Of a stretch of 64,000 nucleotides of DNA, positions 43,577 through 56,420 are shown in pieces. The stretch comes from AP-15 sp963703855 (GTDB lineage: Bacteria; Pseudomonadota; Alphaproteobacteria; ATCC43930; CGMCC-115725), in contig CAVPFW010000007.1 in the NCBI GenBank assembly GCA_963703855.1, forward strand, positions 62,001 through 126,000. Direction: 5' to 3'. The stretch's first letter is position 1; every line of letters begins with the position of its first letter. Below the pieces are notes generated by a model that was not told the origin of the DNA, searched no databases, and worked only from the letters and a program-made list of their open reading frames with translations. The translations under genes and the position numbers were made by a program.

Positions 43577-46321
43577 ATGCGAATCTCGAGCATCGGCGGC
43601 GCTTCGACGTTATGGGCGAAGCTGCCGTTTTCCTCGCTGCTCCGCCACCTGTTGCCGCAAGGTGCGGCTGATGGGCTCGAACCATCAATCTATGGGTTCA
43701 TCCTGCGCTACAGTTGGCGCGAGCAGGTCTATGTCGTCTTCATGACCGTGCTCTCGTTCCCGTTTCTCTATTATTCGCTCGATCTGCCCAAGGTGATCAT
43801 AAACGGGGCGATCTCGGGCAAGCACTTCCCGCAGGCATTTCTTGGCCTGGAGCTCGGTCAGATCCCCTATCTGCTGGTGCTTTGCGGGATTTTTCTGGCG
43901 CTGGTCCTGATCAACGGCTGGTTCAAATTGCATGTCAACGTCAGAAAGGGGCAACTCGGCGAGCGCATGCTGCGCCGGCTGCGCTACGAGCTCTACGAGC
44001 GCCTGCTGCGCTTTCCGCTGCACCATTTCGATCGGACCGCGACCGGCCAGATCGTTGCCATGGTCACCGCCGAGCTGGAGCCGGTCGGCGGGTTTGTCGG
44101 CGAGGCTTATGCGGTGCCGATTTCGCAGGCCGGCACCCTGCTGACGATCCTCTTTTTCATGTTCGTGCAGAACCCGGTGCTCGGCGCCGCGGCGCTGGCC
44201 TTCTATCCGTTGCAGGGCTATCTGATCCCGAAGATGCAGCGCATCATCCGCGCCCTCGGCCGCGCCCGGGTGCGCAAGATACGCGGCCTGTCCGACCGCA
44301 TCGGCGAGGCGATCGCCGCCCGGATCGAGATCCGGGTCAATCACGGCGCTCCCTATCAGCTCGCCGAGATCGCCCACCGCCTCGGCGAGATCTATGATAT
44401 CCGGCTGGAAATCTATAATCGCAAGTTCTTCGTCAAATTTCTGAACAACCTGATCGGCAATCTGACGCCGTTTTTCTTCTATGCGGTCGGCGGCTATTTC
44501 GTCATCACCAACAGGCTTTCGTTCGGCGCGCTGGTCGCCGTGCTCGCGGCCTATAAAGACATGTCGTCGCCATGGAAGGAATTGCTCGACTACTACCAGA
44601 ACCAGCAGGACGTGGCGATCAAATACGAGCAGGTCGTCGAACAGTTCCACGTCGCCGACATGGTCGACAAGCGCCTGCTGCTCGAAGAGCCGGAGCGCGT
44701 CGAGCCGTTCGCCGGCGAGCTCGCCGCCGCCCATGTCGACGTCGTCGACGCAGACGGCATCCACCTGCTCGAAGGGATCAGTTTCGCGTTCCCGCTCGGC
44801 ACCGATGTCGGGATCGTCGGCCACAGCAACAGCGGCCGCAACCTGCTGCCCCAGCTGATCGCCCGGCTGGTCAGCCCGACCAGCGGCCGGCTGACCATCG
44901 GCGGCGCCGATGTCAGCGCGCTGCCGTTCGCGGTCTCCGGCCGGCGCATCGGTTATGTCGGCGCCACGAGCTATCTGTTCTCGGCGAGCGTGCGCGACAA
45001 CCTCTTGATCGGCCTGCGCCATCGGCCGCAGCAGACGCCCGACTACGATGCCGCCGCGAAGGCGCAGCGCGAGCGCATGGTCGAGGAGGCCCGGCTGTCC
45101 GCCAACAGCGAGTTCGATGTCGCCGCCGACTGGGTCGACTACGAGCAGGCGGGGGTGGCCGACCCGGCCGGTCTCGAAACCCGCATCCTCGACGTGCTGC
45201 GCCTGGTCGATCTCGACGAGGACGTCTATCTGTGGGGGCTGCGCGGCCGGCTCGACCCGGATCGCCAGCCCGAGATCACCGCACGGGTCGTCGAGGCGCG
45301 CCGTGTGCTGGCCGACCGGCTCGCCGAAAACGGCCTGGCCGATCTCGTCGAGCGGTTTGCCCTCGATCGCTACAATGCGAATTCGACGCTCGGCGCCAAT
45401 CTGCTGTTCGGCACCTCGATCGGGCCGGTTTTCGACGGTGACGGGCTCGCCCGCAACCCTTATGTGCTGAGCGTGCTGGATGGGCTCGGGCTCCCGCCCG
45501 ACCTGGTCAGGATCGGCGCGCGGTTGGCCCGGATGAATGTCGAGCTGTTCGCCGGGGTGCAGCCCGAGCAGCAATTCTTCGAGGAGTTCAGCTTTCTCGG
45601 GGCTGAGGACTTGCCCGAATTCCAGCGGATTTTGGCGCGCATCGACAAATCGGGGATCGGAAATCTGCTGCCGGAAGAGCGGGTGCGGCTCGTCGGGCTC
45701 GCCTTGAAGGTGATCGCCGCCCGCGACCCGCTGGGTCTCGTCGACCCGACCATGCAGAAGCGGATCCTCGATGCGCGCCGAAGCTTTGCCGCAGGATTGC
45801 CGGAGGATCTGCGCGGCTCGGTCGAATTCTTCGATCCGCAGAACTACAACGCCGCCGCCTCGATCCAGGAAAACGTGCTGTTCGGCACGATCGTGCGCGG
45901 CGAGGCCGGCAGCCGCGAGCGGATCAGCGCGGCGATGAGCGAGGTGCTCGACCGGCTCGGCCTGCGCGAAGCGGTCATCGCCGTCGGGCTCGACTATCCG
46001 GTCGGCACCGGCGGCTCGCGGCTGTCGGAAACGCAGCGGCAAAAGATCGCGATCGCGGTTGCGGTGCTGAAGCGGCCGGACCTCGTCGCCTTCAACGATG
46101 CGACCGCGGTGCTCGACGGCGCCACCGAAGCGGCGATCATCGACCGGCTGAAGCGCGAACTCGACGGCCGCAGCCTGATCTGCAGCCTGCACCGCCCGCG
46201 CCTGGCGTCGGCCTTCGACCGCATCCTGGTCATGGAGCAGGGCCGCCTCGTCGAGCAGGGCCCGTTCGAGGAATTGCACAAGCCCGGACGCCTGCTGGAG
46301 CCGCTTATGGCGGCCGAATGA
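43577..46321 (+). CDS. ABC exporter-like protein with degenerate ATPase site and long NBD insert
   Basis: A 914-residue protein. Residues 40-330 are an exporter-type membrane domain of about six helices. A nucleotide-binding domain starts near 385. Its Walker A is GHSNSGRN (415-422): the lysine of GK(S/T) is replaced by Arg and the next residue by Asn. The signature is LSETQRQ (816-822) instead of LSGGQ. Walker B is LVAFNDATAVLD (836-847), with Asn-Asp in place of Asp-Glu. The H-loop His872 is kept. About 340 residues lie between the Q-loop-like region (459-480) and the signature, more than 200 more than usual. Three segments in this stretch look alike (SVRDNLLIG 471-479, TLGANLLFG 604-612, SIQENVLFG 762-770). 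I infer weak or no ATPase activity, or a partner subunit. AGGAAGG precedes the start. Confidence 0.88.
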   Translation: MRISSIGGASTLWAKLPFSSLLRHLLPQGAADGLEPSIYGFILRYSWREQVYVVFMTVLSFPFLYYSLDLPKVIINGAISGKHFPQAFLGLELGQIPYLLVLCGIFLALVLINGWFKLHVNVRKGQLGERMLRRLRYELYERLLRFPLHHFDRTATGQIVAMVTAELEPVGGFVGEAYAVPISQAGTLLTILFFMFVQNPVLGAAALAFYPLQGYLIPKMQRIIRALGRARVRKIRGLSDRIGEAIAARIEIRVNHGAPYQLAEIAHRLGEIYDIRLEIYNRKFFVKFLNNLIGNLTPFFFYAVGGYFVITNRLSFGALVAVLAAYKDMSSPWKELLDYYQNQQDVAIKYEQVVEQFHVADMVDKRLLLEEPERVEPFAGELAAAHVDVVDADGIHLLEGISFAFPLGTDVGIVGHSNSGRNLLPQLIARLVSPTSGRLTIGGADVSALPFAVSGRRIGYVGATSYLFSASVRDNLLIGLRHRPQQTPDYDAAAKAQRERMVEEARLSANSEFDVAADWVDYEQAGVADPAGLETRILDVLRLVDLDEDVYLWGLRGRLDPDRQPEITARVVEARRVLADRLAENGLADLVERFALDRYNANSTLGANLLFGTSIGPVFDGDGLARNPYVLSVLDGLGLPPDLVRIGARLARMNVELFAGVQPEQQFFEEFSFLGAEDLPEFQRILARIDKSGIGNLLPEERVRLVGLALKVIAARDPLGLVDPTMQKRILDARRSFAAGLPEDLRGSVEFFDPQNYNAAASIQENVLFGTIVRGEAGSRERISAAMSEVLDRLGLREAVIAVGLDYPVGTGGSRLSETQRQKIAIAVAVLKRPDLVAFNDATAVLDGATEAAIIDRLKRELDGRSLICSLHRPRLASAFDRILVMEQGRLVEQGPFEELHKPGRLLEPLMAAE

Positions 46322-46378
46322 GCCTCGCCGCCTCTGCTTCCGCTGTGCCCTCGAGCTGCACCCGCATCGCCGTCGGCG

Positions 46379-49515
<3,137 letters not shown>

Positions 49516-49519
<4 letters not shown>

Positions 49520-50793
49520 GGGCTCGCCTTCTGCCGGCTCGAATTTGGCCGGGCGCCGCCGCCTGCCGCGCCGTTCGGCGCCTGGTCCGGCGTCGACCCG
49601 GCGGCGCTCGCGTTGCCTTCCTCGCCCGTCGGGGAGATCGCGGTCGGGGAAATCGCGGTCGGGGAAATCGCCGGCGGCGGGGGCGCCGGCGCCACGGTCG
49701 CCCCGGGGCGGACCCGCTGCACCCCTTCGGCGATGACCAGCTCTCCTTGCTTCAGCCCACTGATCACCACCGCCGTCGACGGGGTCGACTGGCCGAGCTG
49801 GATGGGCCGACGCTGCGCCTTGTTCTGCGCATCGACGACGTAGACGTAATCGCCCTGCTGATCGGACAGCACCGCCGCGCGCGGGACGGCGAGGACGAGG
49901 ACCGGCTGCACGCCTTCGAGCAGCACGGTCACGAATTCCCCGTCGGTCAATTCCCGCGAACCGGGCTCTCCGACTTTCAGGCCCGGGAACACCTGGTTGG
50001 GGATCACCCCGCGTGCGGTGATCGTATCGGTGTTTTCGGCAACCGTCGGCGCCACGTAATCGAGCTTGCCGTCCGATCCGTAGATCTGCCCATTCGGCAG
50101 CCGCAGCTTGATGACGACGGCGCTGAACCCACCTTTCGCGGCATAGCGGTCGCGCAGGTCGAGCGCGATGGGCAGCGCCACCGGAAAGACCACATACATC
50201 GGGTCCTGACTGACGAGGTTCGCCAGGGTCCCGCTGGTCGGCGAGACGACGTTGCCTTCGGTGACCTGGGTGCTGCTGATCTTGCCGTCGATCGGCGCGC
50301 GGATTTCGGTATAGCCGAGATTGATCTGGGCGATCCGCAACTGAGCCTTCGCAGCCTCGATCTGCGCCGCTAAAGCGCGCTCAGCGGCGAGGGCGGCATC
50401 GACCGTGGATTGCTGGCCGGCGACGGTCTTCAACAGGTACTGCGCGCGCTGGAGCGTCAGCTCGGCGTTGCGATGCTGCGCGTCGAGCTGGTCCACGTTC
50501 GCCTGGTCTGCCTGAACCTGTGCCTGAAACGGGGGCTGCTCGAGCAGGTAGAGCAGATCCCCCTGCTTGACCTCGGAGCCTTCGACAAACAGCCGCTTTT
50601 CGAGGAAGGCGGTGACCCGGGCGACCAGCGCCACCCGGCCTATCGCCTGGATGCGGCCGATGAACTCGTTGGTCTCGGTGATCTGCTGGCGCTCGGCCCG
50701 CACCACCCCGACCGCCGGCGGTCCGGTCTGGGCCGCGGCCGACGCGCCGTGCAGGAATGACGCCATAAGGAGAGACGCCGTGAGCCGGATCAT
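49516..50793 (-). CDS. RND efflux periplasmic adaptor subunit
   Basis: A 425-residue AcrA/MexA-like protein with an N-terminal signal (MIRLTASLLMASFLHGASAA; no lipobox cysteine). It has the barrel-sandwich motif FVEGSEVKQGDLLYLLEQPP, a coiled-coil hairpin (ALAAERALAAQIEAAKAQLR) and NLGYTEIRAPIDGKISSTQV. The C-terminal tail has three AISPT-type repeats of 15 bases (49632-49680) and is otherwise Pro/Ala/Gly-rich. It couples the inner-membrane pump to an outer-membrane channel. First gene of a two-gene operon, overlapping the pump gene by 4 bases. Confidence 0.93.
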
Positions 50794-50855
50794 CGCGGCG
50801 TTCGCGCCGCGGACCCGTTCGGCGAGGTCTCCTAATGCCGGATCTTGGCCGTTGC

Positions 50856-50929
50856 TGGAGCGGGTGAAGGGAATCGAACCCTCGTCGTAAGCTTGGGAAG
50901 CTTCTGCTCTGCCATTGAGCTACACCCGC
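50856..50929 (-). tRNA. tRNA-Gly (anticodon CCC)
   Basis: The minus strand gives GCGGGTGTAGCTCAATGGCA, then an anticodon arm with loop TTCCCAA, then the T arm GAGGGTTCGATTCCCTT and the acceptor complement CACCCGC with T-CCA encoded. The acceptor and T stems pair fully; the outermost pair of the anticodon stem (G-A) does not, as in close relatives. It reads the GGG glycine codon. Length is 74 bases including CCA. Confidence 0.95.
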
Positions 50930-50931
50930 AT

Positions 50932-50990
50932 CGCCGCCGATGATAAGCGATCGGCGGCGGCCTTCAAGCGCCTTTCGGCTTTTAGGCGCT
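50932..50990 (-). terminator. Two hairpins between the cupin gene and the tRNA
   Basis: AGCGCC...GGCGCT (50967-50972 with 50985-50990) spans the cupin stop codon, and CGCCGCCGAT...ATCGGCGGCG (50932-50941 with 50949-50958) lies just beyond. Both lack a strong U-tract. They may end or protect the cupin transcript ahead of the tRNA gene on the same strand. Confidence 0.4.
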
Positions 50991-51422
50991 CTTTGGCGGC
51001 GGATCGCAGGGCACGGTGCCCATGTTCGCCGGCAGGCAAATTTCCAGGATCTCGATGTCGTCCGAGGTGCGCAGCTCGTTGTGCTTCAGGCCGCCCGGAA
51101 TAAAGCAGGAATCGCCGGCCTCCAGCCGGCAGTTGCTGCCGTCCTCGAATTCGAGCTCGACAAAGCCCTTGAGCGCGTAGACGAACTGGCCATCGCAGAC
51201 GTGGTAATGCCACCCGGTCGGCTGGGTCATACCGGTGACCGCCGACATCAGCTGCGCCCGCATCCAGCCGTCGCTCGCCTTGGTGACGCCGAGGTCGCGG
51301 TATTTGAAAAAGCTGCGCCGGCCTTCGACGTAATCGGGCTGTTTCGCGCTCGTCACCGCGACCTTCATCTTCGGCTCGGCGCGAGCCGCCTCCTTGCTCA
51401 AATTCGCCGCTGCGGCTGCCAT
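50982..51422 (-). CDS. Cupin-domain protein
   Basis: A 146-residue protein with a single cupin barrel: GWHYHVCDGQFVYALKGFVE (cupin motif 1, H-x-H) and GDSCFIPGGLKHNELRTSDD (motif 2, with the second histidine). The fold binds a metal and often a small organic ligand; the function is not assignable. The start at 51422 is preferred over one 12 codons earlier because GGAGGAACAGAA directly precedes it. It is divergent from the dienelactone hydrolase gene. Confidence 0.85.
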   Translation of the reverse strand: MAAAAANLSKEAARAEPKMKVAVTSAKQPDYVEGRRSFFKYRDLGVTKASDGWMRAQLMSAVTGMTQPTGWHYHVCDGQFVYALKGFVELEFEDGSNCRLEAGDSCFIPGGLKHNELRTSDDIEILEICLPANMGTVPCDPPPKSA

Positions 51423-51515
51423 TTCTGTTCCTCCCATCAGTCGAACCGCGCTGATCATAGCAGCATTTCCGGGTCCGGTGCTATCCTGCCGGCTTCCTGT
51501 TCAAGGAGGAGCGCA

Positions 51516-52292
51516 ATGGCCAACATCCCCGGTGCGGTGAGCGACCCCAGCCGCGTGCGCGGCGAGGACATCGAGCTGAAGAGCGGCGGCGATACGATCA
51601 CGGGCTATCTCGCGCGGCCGAGCCAGCCCGGCCGCAATCCCGGCATCGTCGTGATCCACGAGGCCTTCGGCCTGGTCGAGCACATCCGCGACCTCGCCCG
51701 GCGCTTTGCCAATATCGGCTACAACGCGCTGGCGCCCGACCTCTATGCCCGGGCCGGAGGGCCGTCCAATCCGAACGACATGGCCTCGGTCATGCCGGTC
51801 ATGTTCGGCAAGCGCGATGCCGAGGCGGTGCAGGACCTCGAAGCGGCGGCGGCCCATCTGCGCGGGCTGTCGGGCGCCACCGGCAAGGTGGGCGCGATCG
51901 GCTTCTGCTCGGGCGGGCGCCAGACCCTGCTGTTCGCGTGCAGCAGCGACCGGGTCGACGCCGCGGTCGATTGCTGGGGCGGGTTCATCCATCGCGCCAC
52001 CCCGGACGCCGAGACCACGCCGGCGCGGCCGACGCCGATCCTCGACCTGGTCGGCCGGCTCCATTGCCCCTTGTTCGCGGTGTTCGGCGAGGAAGACCAG
52101 AACCCGTCGGTGGCGCAATCCGAAGAATTGAACAAGCGCGCGCAGGCCGCCGGCAAGGACGCGGCGGTCAAGGTGTACAAGGACGCCGGCCACGCCTTTC
52201 TCGCCGATTACCGGCCGAGCTATCGCGAAGGCCCGGCAACCGAGCTGTGGCGCGACGCCGTCGCCTTCTTCGACAAGCACCTGAAGGCTTAG
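51516..52292 (+). CDS. Dienelactone hydrolase family protein
   Basis: A 258-residue alpha/beta hydrolase. The nucleophile is a cysteine in GAIGFCSGGRQTLLFA as in carboxymethylenebutenolidase. NPGIVVIHEAFGLVEHIRDL carries the glutamate/oxyanion region, FGEEDQNP the aspartate, and DAGHAFLADYRPSYR the histidine. It may open a dienelactone in chlorocatechol-type pathways, but no such cluster surrounds it, so a general hydrolase role is equally likely. AAGGAGGAG precedes the ATG. Confidence 0.88.
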   Translation: MANIPGAVSDPSRVRGEDIELKSGGDTITGYLARPSQPGRNPGIVVIHEAFGLVEHIRDLARRFANIGYNALAPDLYARAGGPSNPNDMASVMPVMFGKRDAEAVQDLEAAAAHLRGLSGATGKVGAIGFCSGGRQTLLFACSSDRVDAAVDCWGGFIHRATPDAETTPARPTPILDLVGRLHCPLFAVFGEEDQNPSVAQSEELNKRAQAAGKDAAVKVYKDAGHAFLADYRPSYREGPATELWRDAVAFFDKHLKA

Positions 52293-52317
52293 GCTGGTTT
52301 GTTACATTACTTCCGCT

Positions 52318-52442
52318 TTGGCCGGACTTGATCCGTGGGCCTTCAGCCCACGGACTTTGATCCGTGGGCATCCACGTCTTTCCAGCCGCCGTTCCGAACC
52401 AGAGTAAGACGTGGGTGGCCGGGACATGCCCGGCCACGGTGA
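52318..52442. repeat. Intergenic repeat with GTGGGC hairpin
   Basis: CCGTGGGCCTTCAGCCCACG (52333-52353) is a perfect eight-base-arm hairpin shared with the MITE at 34433-34898. CATCCACGTCTTT and AAAGACGTGG-type inverted sequences and GGCCGGGACATGCCCGGCC follow. It belongs to the same composite repeat family. Confidence 0.5.
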
Positions 52443-52478
52443 TATGCGGTCGCTCCGGCGGCCCCGGGCTTTGTCCGC

Positions 52479-54205
52479 TCAGGCCGAGACGCGCCCGCGG
52501 CGCACCAAGCGGCCGGGCTTGGCGCCGGTGTGCTCGCCCTGCTCGAACACCGGGGTGCCGGCGACCAGGGTCGCCGCGTAGCCGTCGGCGCGCTGCACCA
52601 GGCGCTTGCCGCCGGCCGGCAGGTCGTGCACCACCTCTGGCGGACGCAAGCGCAGCCCTTCGAAGTCGATCACGTTGAGGTCGGCGCGCTTGCCCGGCTG
52701 CAGCCGGCCGCGGTCGTGAAAGCCGAAAAAATCGGCGGTCTCGCTGGTCTGCCGCTTGACGACGAATTCGAGCGGCAGGCCCGGCCCGCGCTTGCGGTCG
52801 CGCGCCCAATGGCTCAGCATGTACGAGGGCACGCTGGCATCGACGATCTGGGCGACATGGGCGCCGCCGTCGCCGAGCCCGAGCAGGGTCGCCGGGTCGG
52901 TCAGCATCTCGCGGATCGGCTGGTGATCGTCGCGGGCATAGCCGGTCACCGGGAAGAACAGGAAATTCCCGGCATTCTCGACCAGATAATCATAGGCGAC
53001 CGCATCGGGCGCCTGGTTGCCGCGTGCTGCGATCGCCGCGACGCTGGTCTCGGCCCGCGGCTCGTAGTCGGGCGGATCGCCCATCACATACATGCGGTCC
53101 CAGCGCGAGGTGGCCAACTGGACCAGCGGTCCGAGCCGGTTCAGCAGCGCAGCCGATGGCCGATCGTCGAGGATCGCCTGGCGCACGGCCGGGTCGCGCA
53201 GCCTTGCTAGGCGCTCGGACAATGGCAGGTTCTCGAATTCTTTATAGCGCTCGCGGATCGAAAACGGGTTCAACGAGGTGGCGATGCCGAGGATGACCCC
53301 GACCGGTCGCCCCGCCACCTGCGCGGTGACCGAGGCGCCCTCGGCGCGAGCGGCATGGACGCCGGCCATGATGCGCCGCCAGCGCTGCGGGTCGGTCGGC
53401 CGGTCGGTCAGCAGAAACCACACCGGCCGGCCGGTGCGCTTGCCGAGCTTGGTGATCCAGGCGAATTCGGCCGCCTCGTCCTCGAAATCGCTGTTCATGC
53501 CGAAGGTGCCGGCGCCCGACCGCGCCCAAGGCGCCGCCGATCCCGGTCAGTTCCTCGATCTCGGCGAAGCGGCCCGGCACCATCTCGCCTTGGGTGGTCT
53601 TGTGCGCGTTGGTGCGCGAGGTGGTAAAGCCGAAGGCGCCGGCGCGGATTGCCTCCTCGGTCAATGTGCGCATCAACGCGATGTCCTCGGCAGTCGCCGC
53701 CTCGCGGCGGATCGCCCGGTCGCCCATCGCATAGACGCGCAGCGGGTGGTGCGGGATCTGCGCCGCCACGTCGATCGCCCGCGGCATCCGTTCGAGCGCG
53801 TCGAGGAAATCGGGAAAGCTCTCCCAATCCCATTTCAGCCCCTCAGCCAGGACCGGGCCGGGGATGTCCTCGACCCCCTCCATCAAATCGATCAGCGCGC
53901 CGCGGTGGTGCGGCCGGACCGGCGCGAAGCCGACGCCGCAATTGCCGAACAGGATGGTCGTGACCCCGTGCCACGAGGAGGGCGCCAGGATCGGGTCCCA
54001 GGTCGCCTGGCCGTCGTAATGGGTATGCACGTCGACCCAGCCCGGCGTGACCAACAGCCCGTCGGCGTCGATCACCCGCCGCGCCGGCCCCGCCTTGCCG
54101 CCGACCGCCGCGATCCGCCCGTCATCGACCGCGATATCGCCGCGTGAACCCCGGCGCGCCGGTGCCGTCGACGATGGTGCCGCCGCGAATGACGATGTCG
54201 TGCAT
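52479..54205 (-). CDS. N-acyl-D-amino-acid deacylase family amidohydrolase, two frameshifts
   Basis: Metal-dependent amidohydrolase of the D-aminoacylase group. It starts MHDIVIRGGTIVDGTGAPG and has the metal motif VDVHTHYDGQATWDP, followed by HGVTTILFGNCGVGFAPV and LMEGVEDIPGPVLAEGLKWD. The C-terminal half has GLGDGGAHVAQIVDASVPSY and GFHDRGRLQPGKRADLNVID. The frame changes near 54147, where GAPG should continue with SRGDIAVDDGRI, and near 53520, where GGALGA should lead to SGAGTFGMNSDFEDE. Each needs one base. The combined length, about 575 residues, is normal for the family. It would hydrolyse N-acyl-D-amino acids or similar amides. Confidence 0.88.
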
Positions 54206-54731
54206 GGCCGGGTCCTTTCGATCAGCGTGCGGGCAGCATGCGACCGTAGCTGGTTGTTGCGGTATGCCGAGCGGGCAGGGCTGGCTTGCGCTTCGAGATC
54301 CCGCCGCGTTGATCGACGCACGGCGTTTTCGCGCACGAGGCGAATCATTATAAGCAGTAAATCCCAAACCACCAGGAGCGGGGGTTGCGGTTGCAACGTC
54401 AAAACATAACAGGACAATTCAACGTCGCCGCCGAGCTGCCCTTCGAATTGAGGCTCAGGGATTTCGAGATGTTAAAACAGGCGAAACACGGCGCGCGCGA
54501 CCGCTTCGGGCGGCTCATCCGGGGCGGCCGGGCAATCCCGTCTGCCGTCCCGCGCGGCGGTGCGTCGACGATGGTGCGCCGCGAACGACCTTGTCGTGCG
54601 AGCCCCATTCCTCCCGCGATCGAGCTCACAGCAGGCACCCCGCCGGGTGGATACGCTGTGCCGGGCGAGCAAAGGGCTGGTTTGGGGTAAAATTCTCCGG
54701 AACGGAAGCGAACTTTTGGGGAGGGGCGGTC
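54206..54731. other. Intergenic region with a relic of an amidohydrolase start
   Basis: About 525 bases without an intact gene. At 54556-54610 the minus strand (CGACAAGGTCGTTCGCGGCG followed by CACCATCGTCGACG) aligns with the first 40 bases of the D-aminoacylase gene (54160-54205), as if a second homologous gene had begun here. About 80 bases further on a stop follows. Probably a decayed duplicate end. Confidence 0.35.
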
Positions 54732-56420
54732 ATGTCGGCGGCGGCATTCATCGAGGCGCGGGATTTCCTGCTCGCTCATCGCCAGGATTACGAGCGCGCC
54801 TATCGCGATTTCCGCTGGCCGGTGCTCGACCGGTTCAATTGGGCGCTCGATTATTTCGATCCGATGGCGCAAGGCAACGACCGGCCGGGCCTGTGGATCG
54901 TCGACGAGGGCGGGGGCGAGACCAGGCTGTCCTTCGCCGCGCTCGCCGAGCGGTCGAGCCGGGCCGCCAACCGGCTGCGCGACCTCGGGGTATGCCGCGG
55001 CGACCGGCTGCTGTTAATGCTCGGCAATGTCGCGCCGTTGTGGGAATGCATGCTGGCGGCGATGAAATTGGGCGCCGTGATCGTGCCGGCGACGACCTTG
55101 CTGAGCCGCGACGACCTCGTCGACCGGTTCGCCCGCGGCCGGGTTCGCCATGTCGTCACCGGCGCCGAGAACGCCGGCAAATTCGCCGAGCTTCCCGGCG
55201 ACTACACGCGGATCGCGGTCGGCGGAGCCGCCGCCGGGTGGCAGCCCTGGGACGCGGTCTACGACGCGCCGGCGCAGTTCGCGCCCGACGGCGAGACCCG
55301 GGCGAGCGACCCGTTGCTGCTCTATTTCACCTCGGGCACCACGGCCAAGCCGAAGCTCGTGTTGCACAGCCATCAGAGCTATCCGGTCGGGCTGCTGACG
55401 GCGATGTATTGGCTCGGCGCGCAGCCGGGCGATGTCCATCTCAACATCTCGTCGCCGGGCTGGGCCAAGCACGCCTGGAGCTGCTTCTTTGCGCCGTGGA
55501 ACGCCGCGGCGACCGTGTTCATGCTGAACCAGCCGCGCTTCGATGCGAAAGGGCTGCTCGATGCGATCGCGCGCTGCCGGGTCACGACCTTCTGCGCGCC
55601 GCCGACGGTGTGGCGGATGCTGATCCAGGAGGATCTCGCGGCGTGGAAGACGAGCCTCAAAGAGATCGTCGGCGCCGGCGAGCCGCTCAACCCCGAAATC
55701 ATCGAGCGGGTGCGGGCCGCCTGGGGCCTGACCATCCGCGACGGCTACGGCCAGACCGAGACCACCCTGCAGATCGGCAACATGCCGGGCCAGCCGGTCA
55801 AGCCGGGATCGATGGGCCGGCCGGCGCCCGGCTACCGGGTGCGCCTGCTCGACGCCGACGGCGCGGAGCAGCCGGAGGGCGAGATCTGCCTCGCGCTCGA
55901 CCCGCCGCCGCTCGGGCTGATGCAGGGCTATCAGGGCGACGACGGCGCCATCCTGCCGCTCGCCGGCGACGCCTACCATACCGGCGATGTGGCGATGCGC
56001 GACCTCGACGGGTATTTCACCTATGTCGGCCGCGCCGACGATGTGTTCAAAGCCTCGGACTACCGGATCAGCCCGTTCGAGCTCGAAAGCGCCCTGATCG
56101 AGCACCCGGCCGTCGCCGAAGCCGCGGTCGTTCCCTCGCCCGACCCATTGCGCCTGGCCATCCCCAAAGCCTTTGTCGCGCTCGCCGCCAACCACCCGCC
56201 CGACCGCGACACCGCGCTCTCCATCTTCCGGCACATCCGCGCCCACCTCGCCCCCTACAAGCGCGTCCGCCGCCTCGAATTCGCCGAATTGCCCAAAACC
56301 ATCTCCGGCAAGATCCGCCGCGTCGAACTGCGCACCGCCGAAGCCGCCCGCCGCCACGCCGATGCCGGCCGCGAGGCGCACGAATTCTGGGAGGAGGATT
56401 TCCCGGAACTGCGTGGCTAG
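54732..56420 (+). CDS. AMP-dependent acyl-CoA synthetase
   Basis: Adenylates a carboxylic acid with ATP and transfers it to CoA. The 562-residue protein has the P-loop-like LLYFTSGTTAKPKLVLHSHQ, GAGEPLNPEIIERVR, the DGYGQTETT motif, YHTGDVAMRDLDGYFTYVGR, FKASDYRISPFELESAL for the hinge, and the C-terminal catalytic lysine in LPKTISGKIRRVELR. This is the medium-chain/acetyl-CoA-synthetase-like group; the exact acid is unknown. The start at 54732 follows a G-rich ribosome-binding site. Confidence 0.92.
   Translation: MSAAAFIEARDFLLAHRQDYERAYRDFRWPVLDRFNWALDYFDPMAQGNDRPGLWIVDEGGGETRLSFAALAERSSRAANRLRDLGVCRGDRLLLMLGNVAPLWECMLAAMKLGAVIVPATTLLSRDDLVDRFARGRVRHVVTGAENAGKFAELPGDYTRIAVGGAAAGWQPWDAVYDAPAQFAPDGETRASDPLLLYFTSGTTAKPKLVLHSHQSYPVGLLTAMYWLGAQPGDVHLNISSPGWAKHAWSCFFAPWNAAATVFMLNQPRFDAKGLLDAIARCRVTTFCAPPTVWRMLIQEDLAAWKTSLKEIVGAGEPLNPEIIERVRAAWGLTIRDGYGQTETTLQIGNMPGQPVKPGSMGRPAPGYRVRLLDADGAEQPEGEICLALDPPPLGLMQGYQGDDGAILPLAGDAYHTGDVAMRDLDGYFTYVGRADDVFKASDYRISPFELESALIEHPAVAEAAVVPSPDPLRLAIPKAFVALAANHPPDRDTALSIFRHIRAHLAPYKRVRRLEFAELPKTISGKIRRVELRTAEAARRHADAGREAHEFWEEDFPELRG

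Noticed and set aside
43685..46279. An 864-codon minus-strand frame opposite the ABC exporter gene
   Set aside because: Antisense shadow; the plus-strand protein has membrane and NBD features and a ribosome-binding site.
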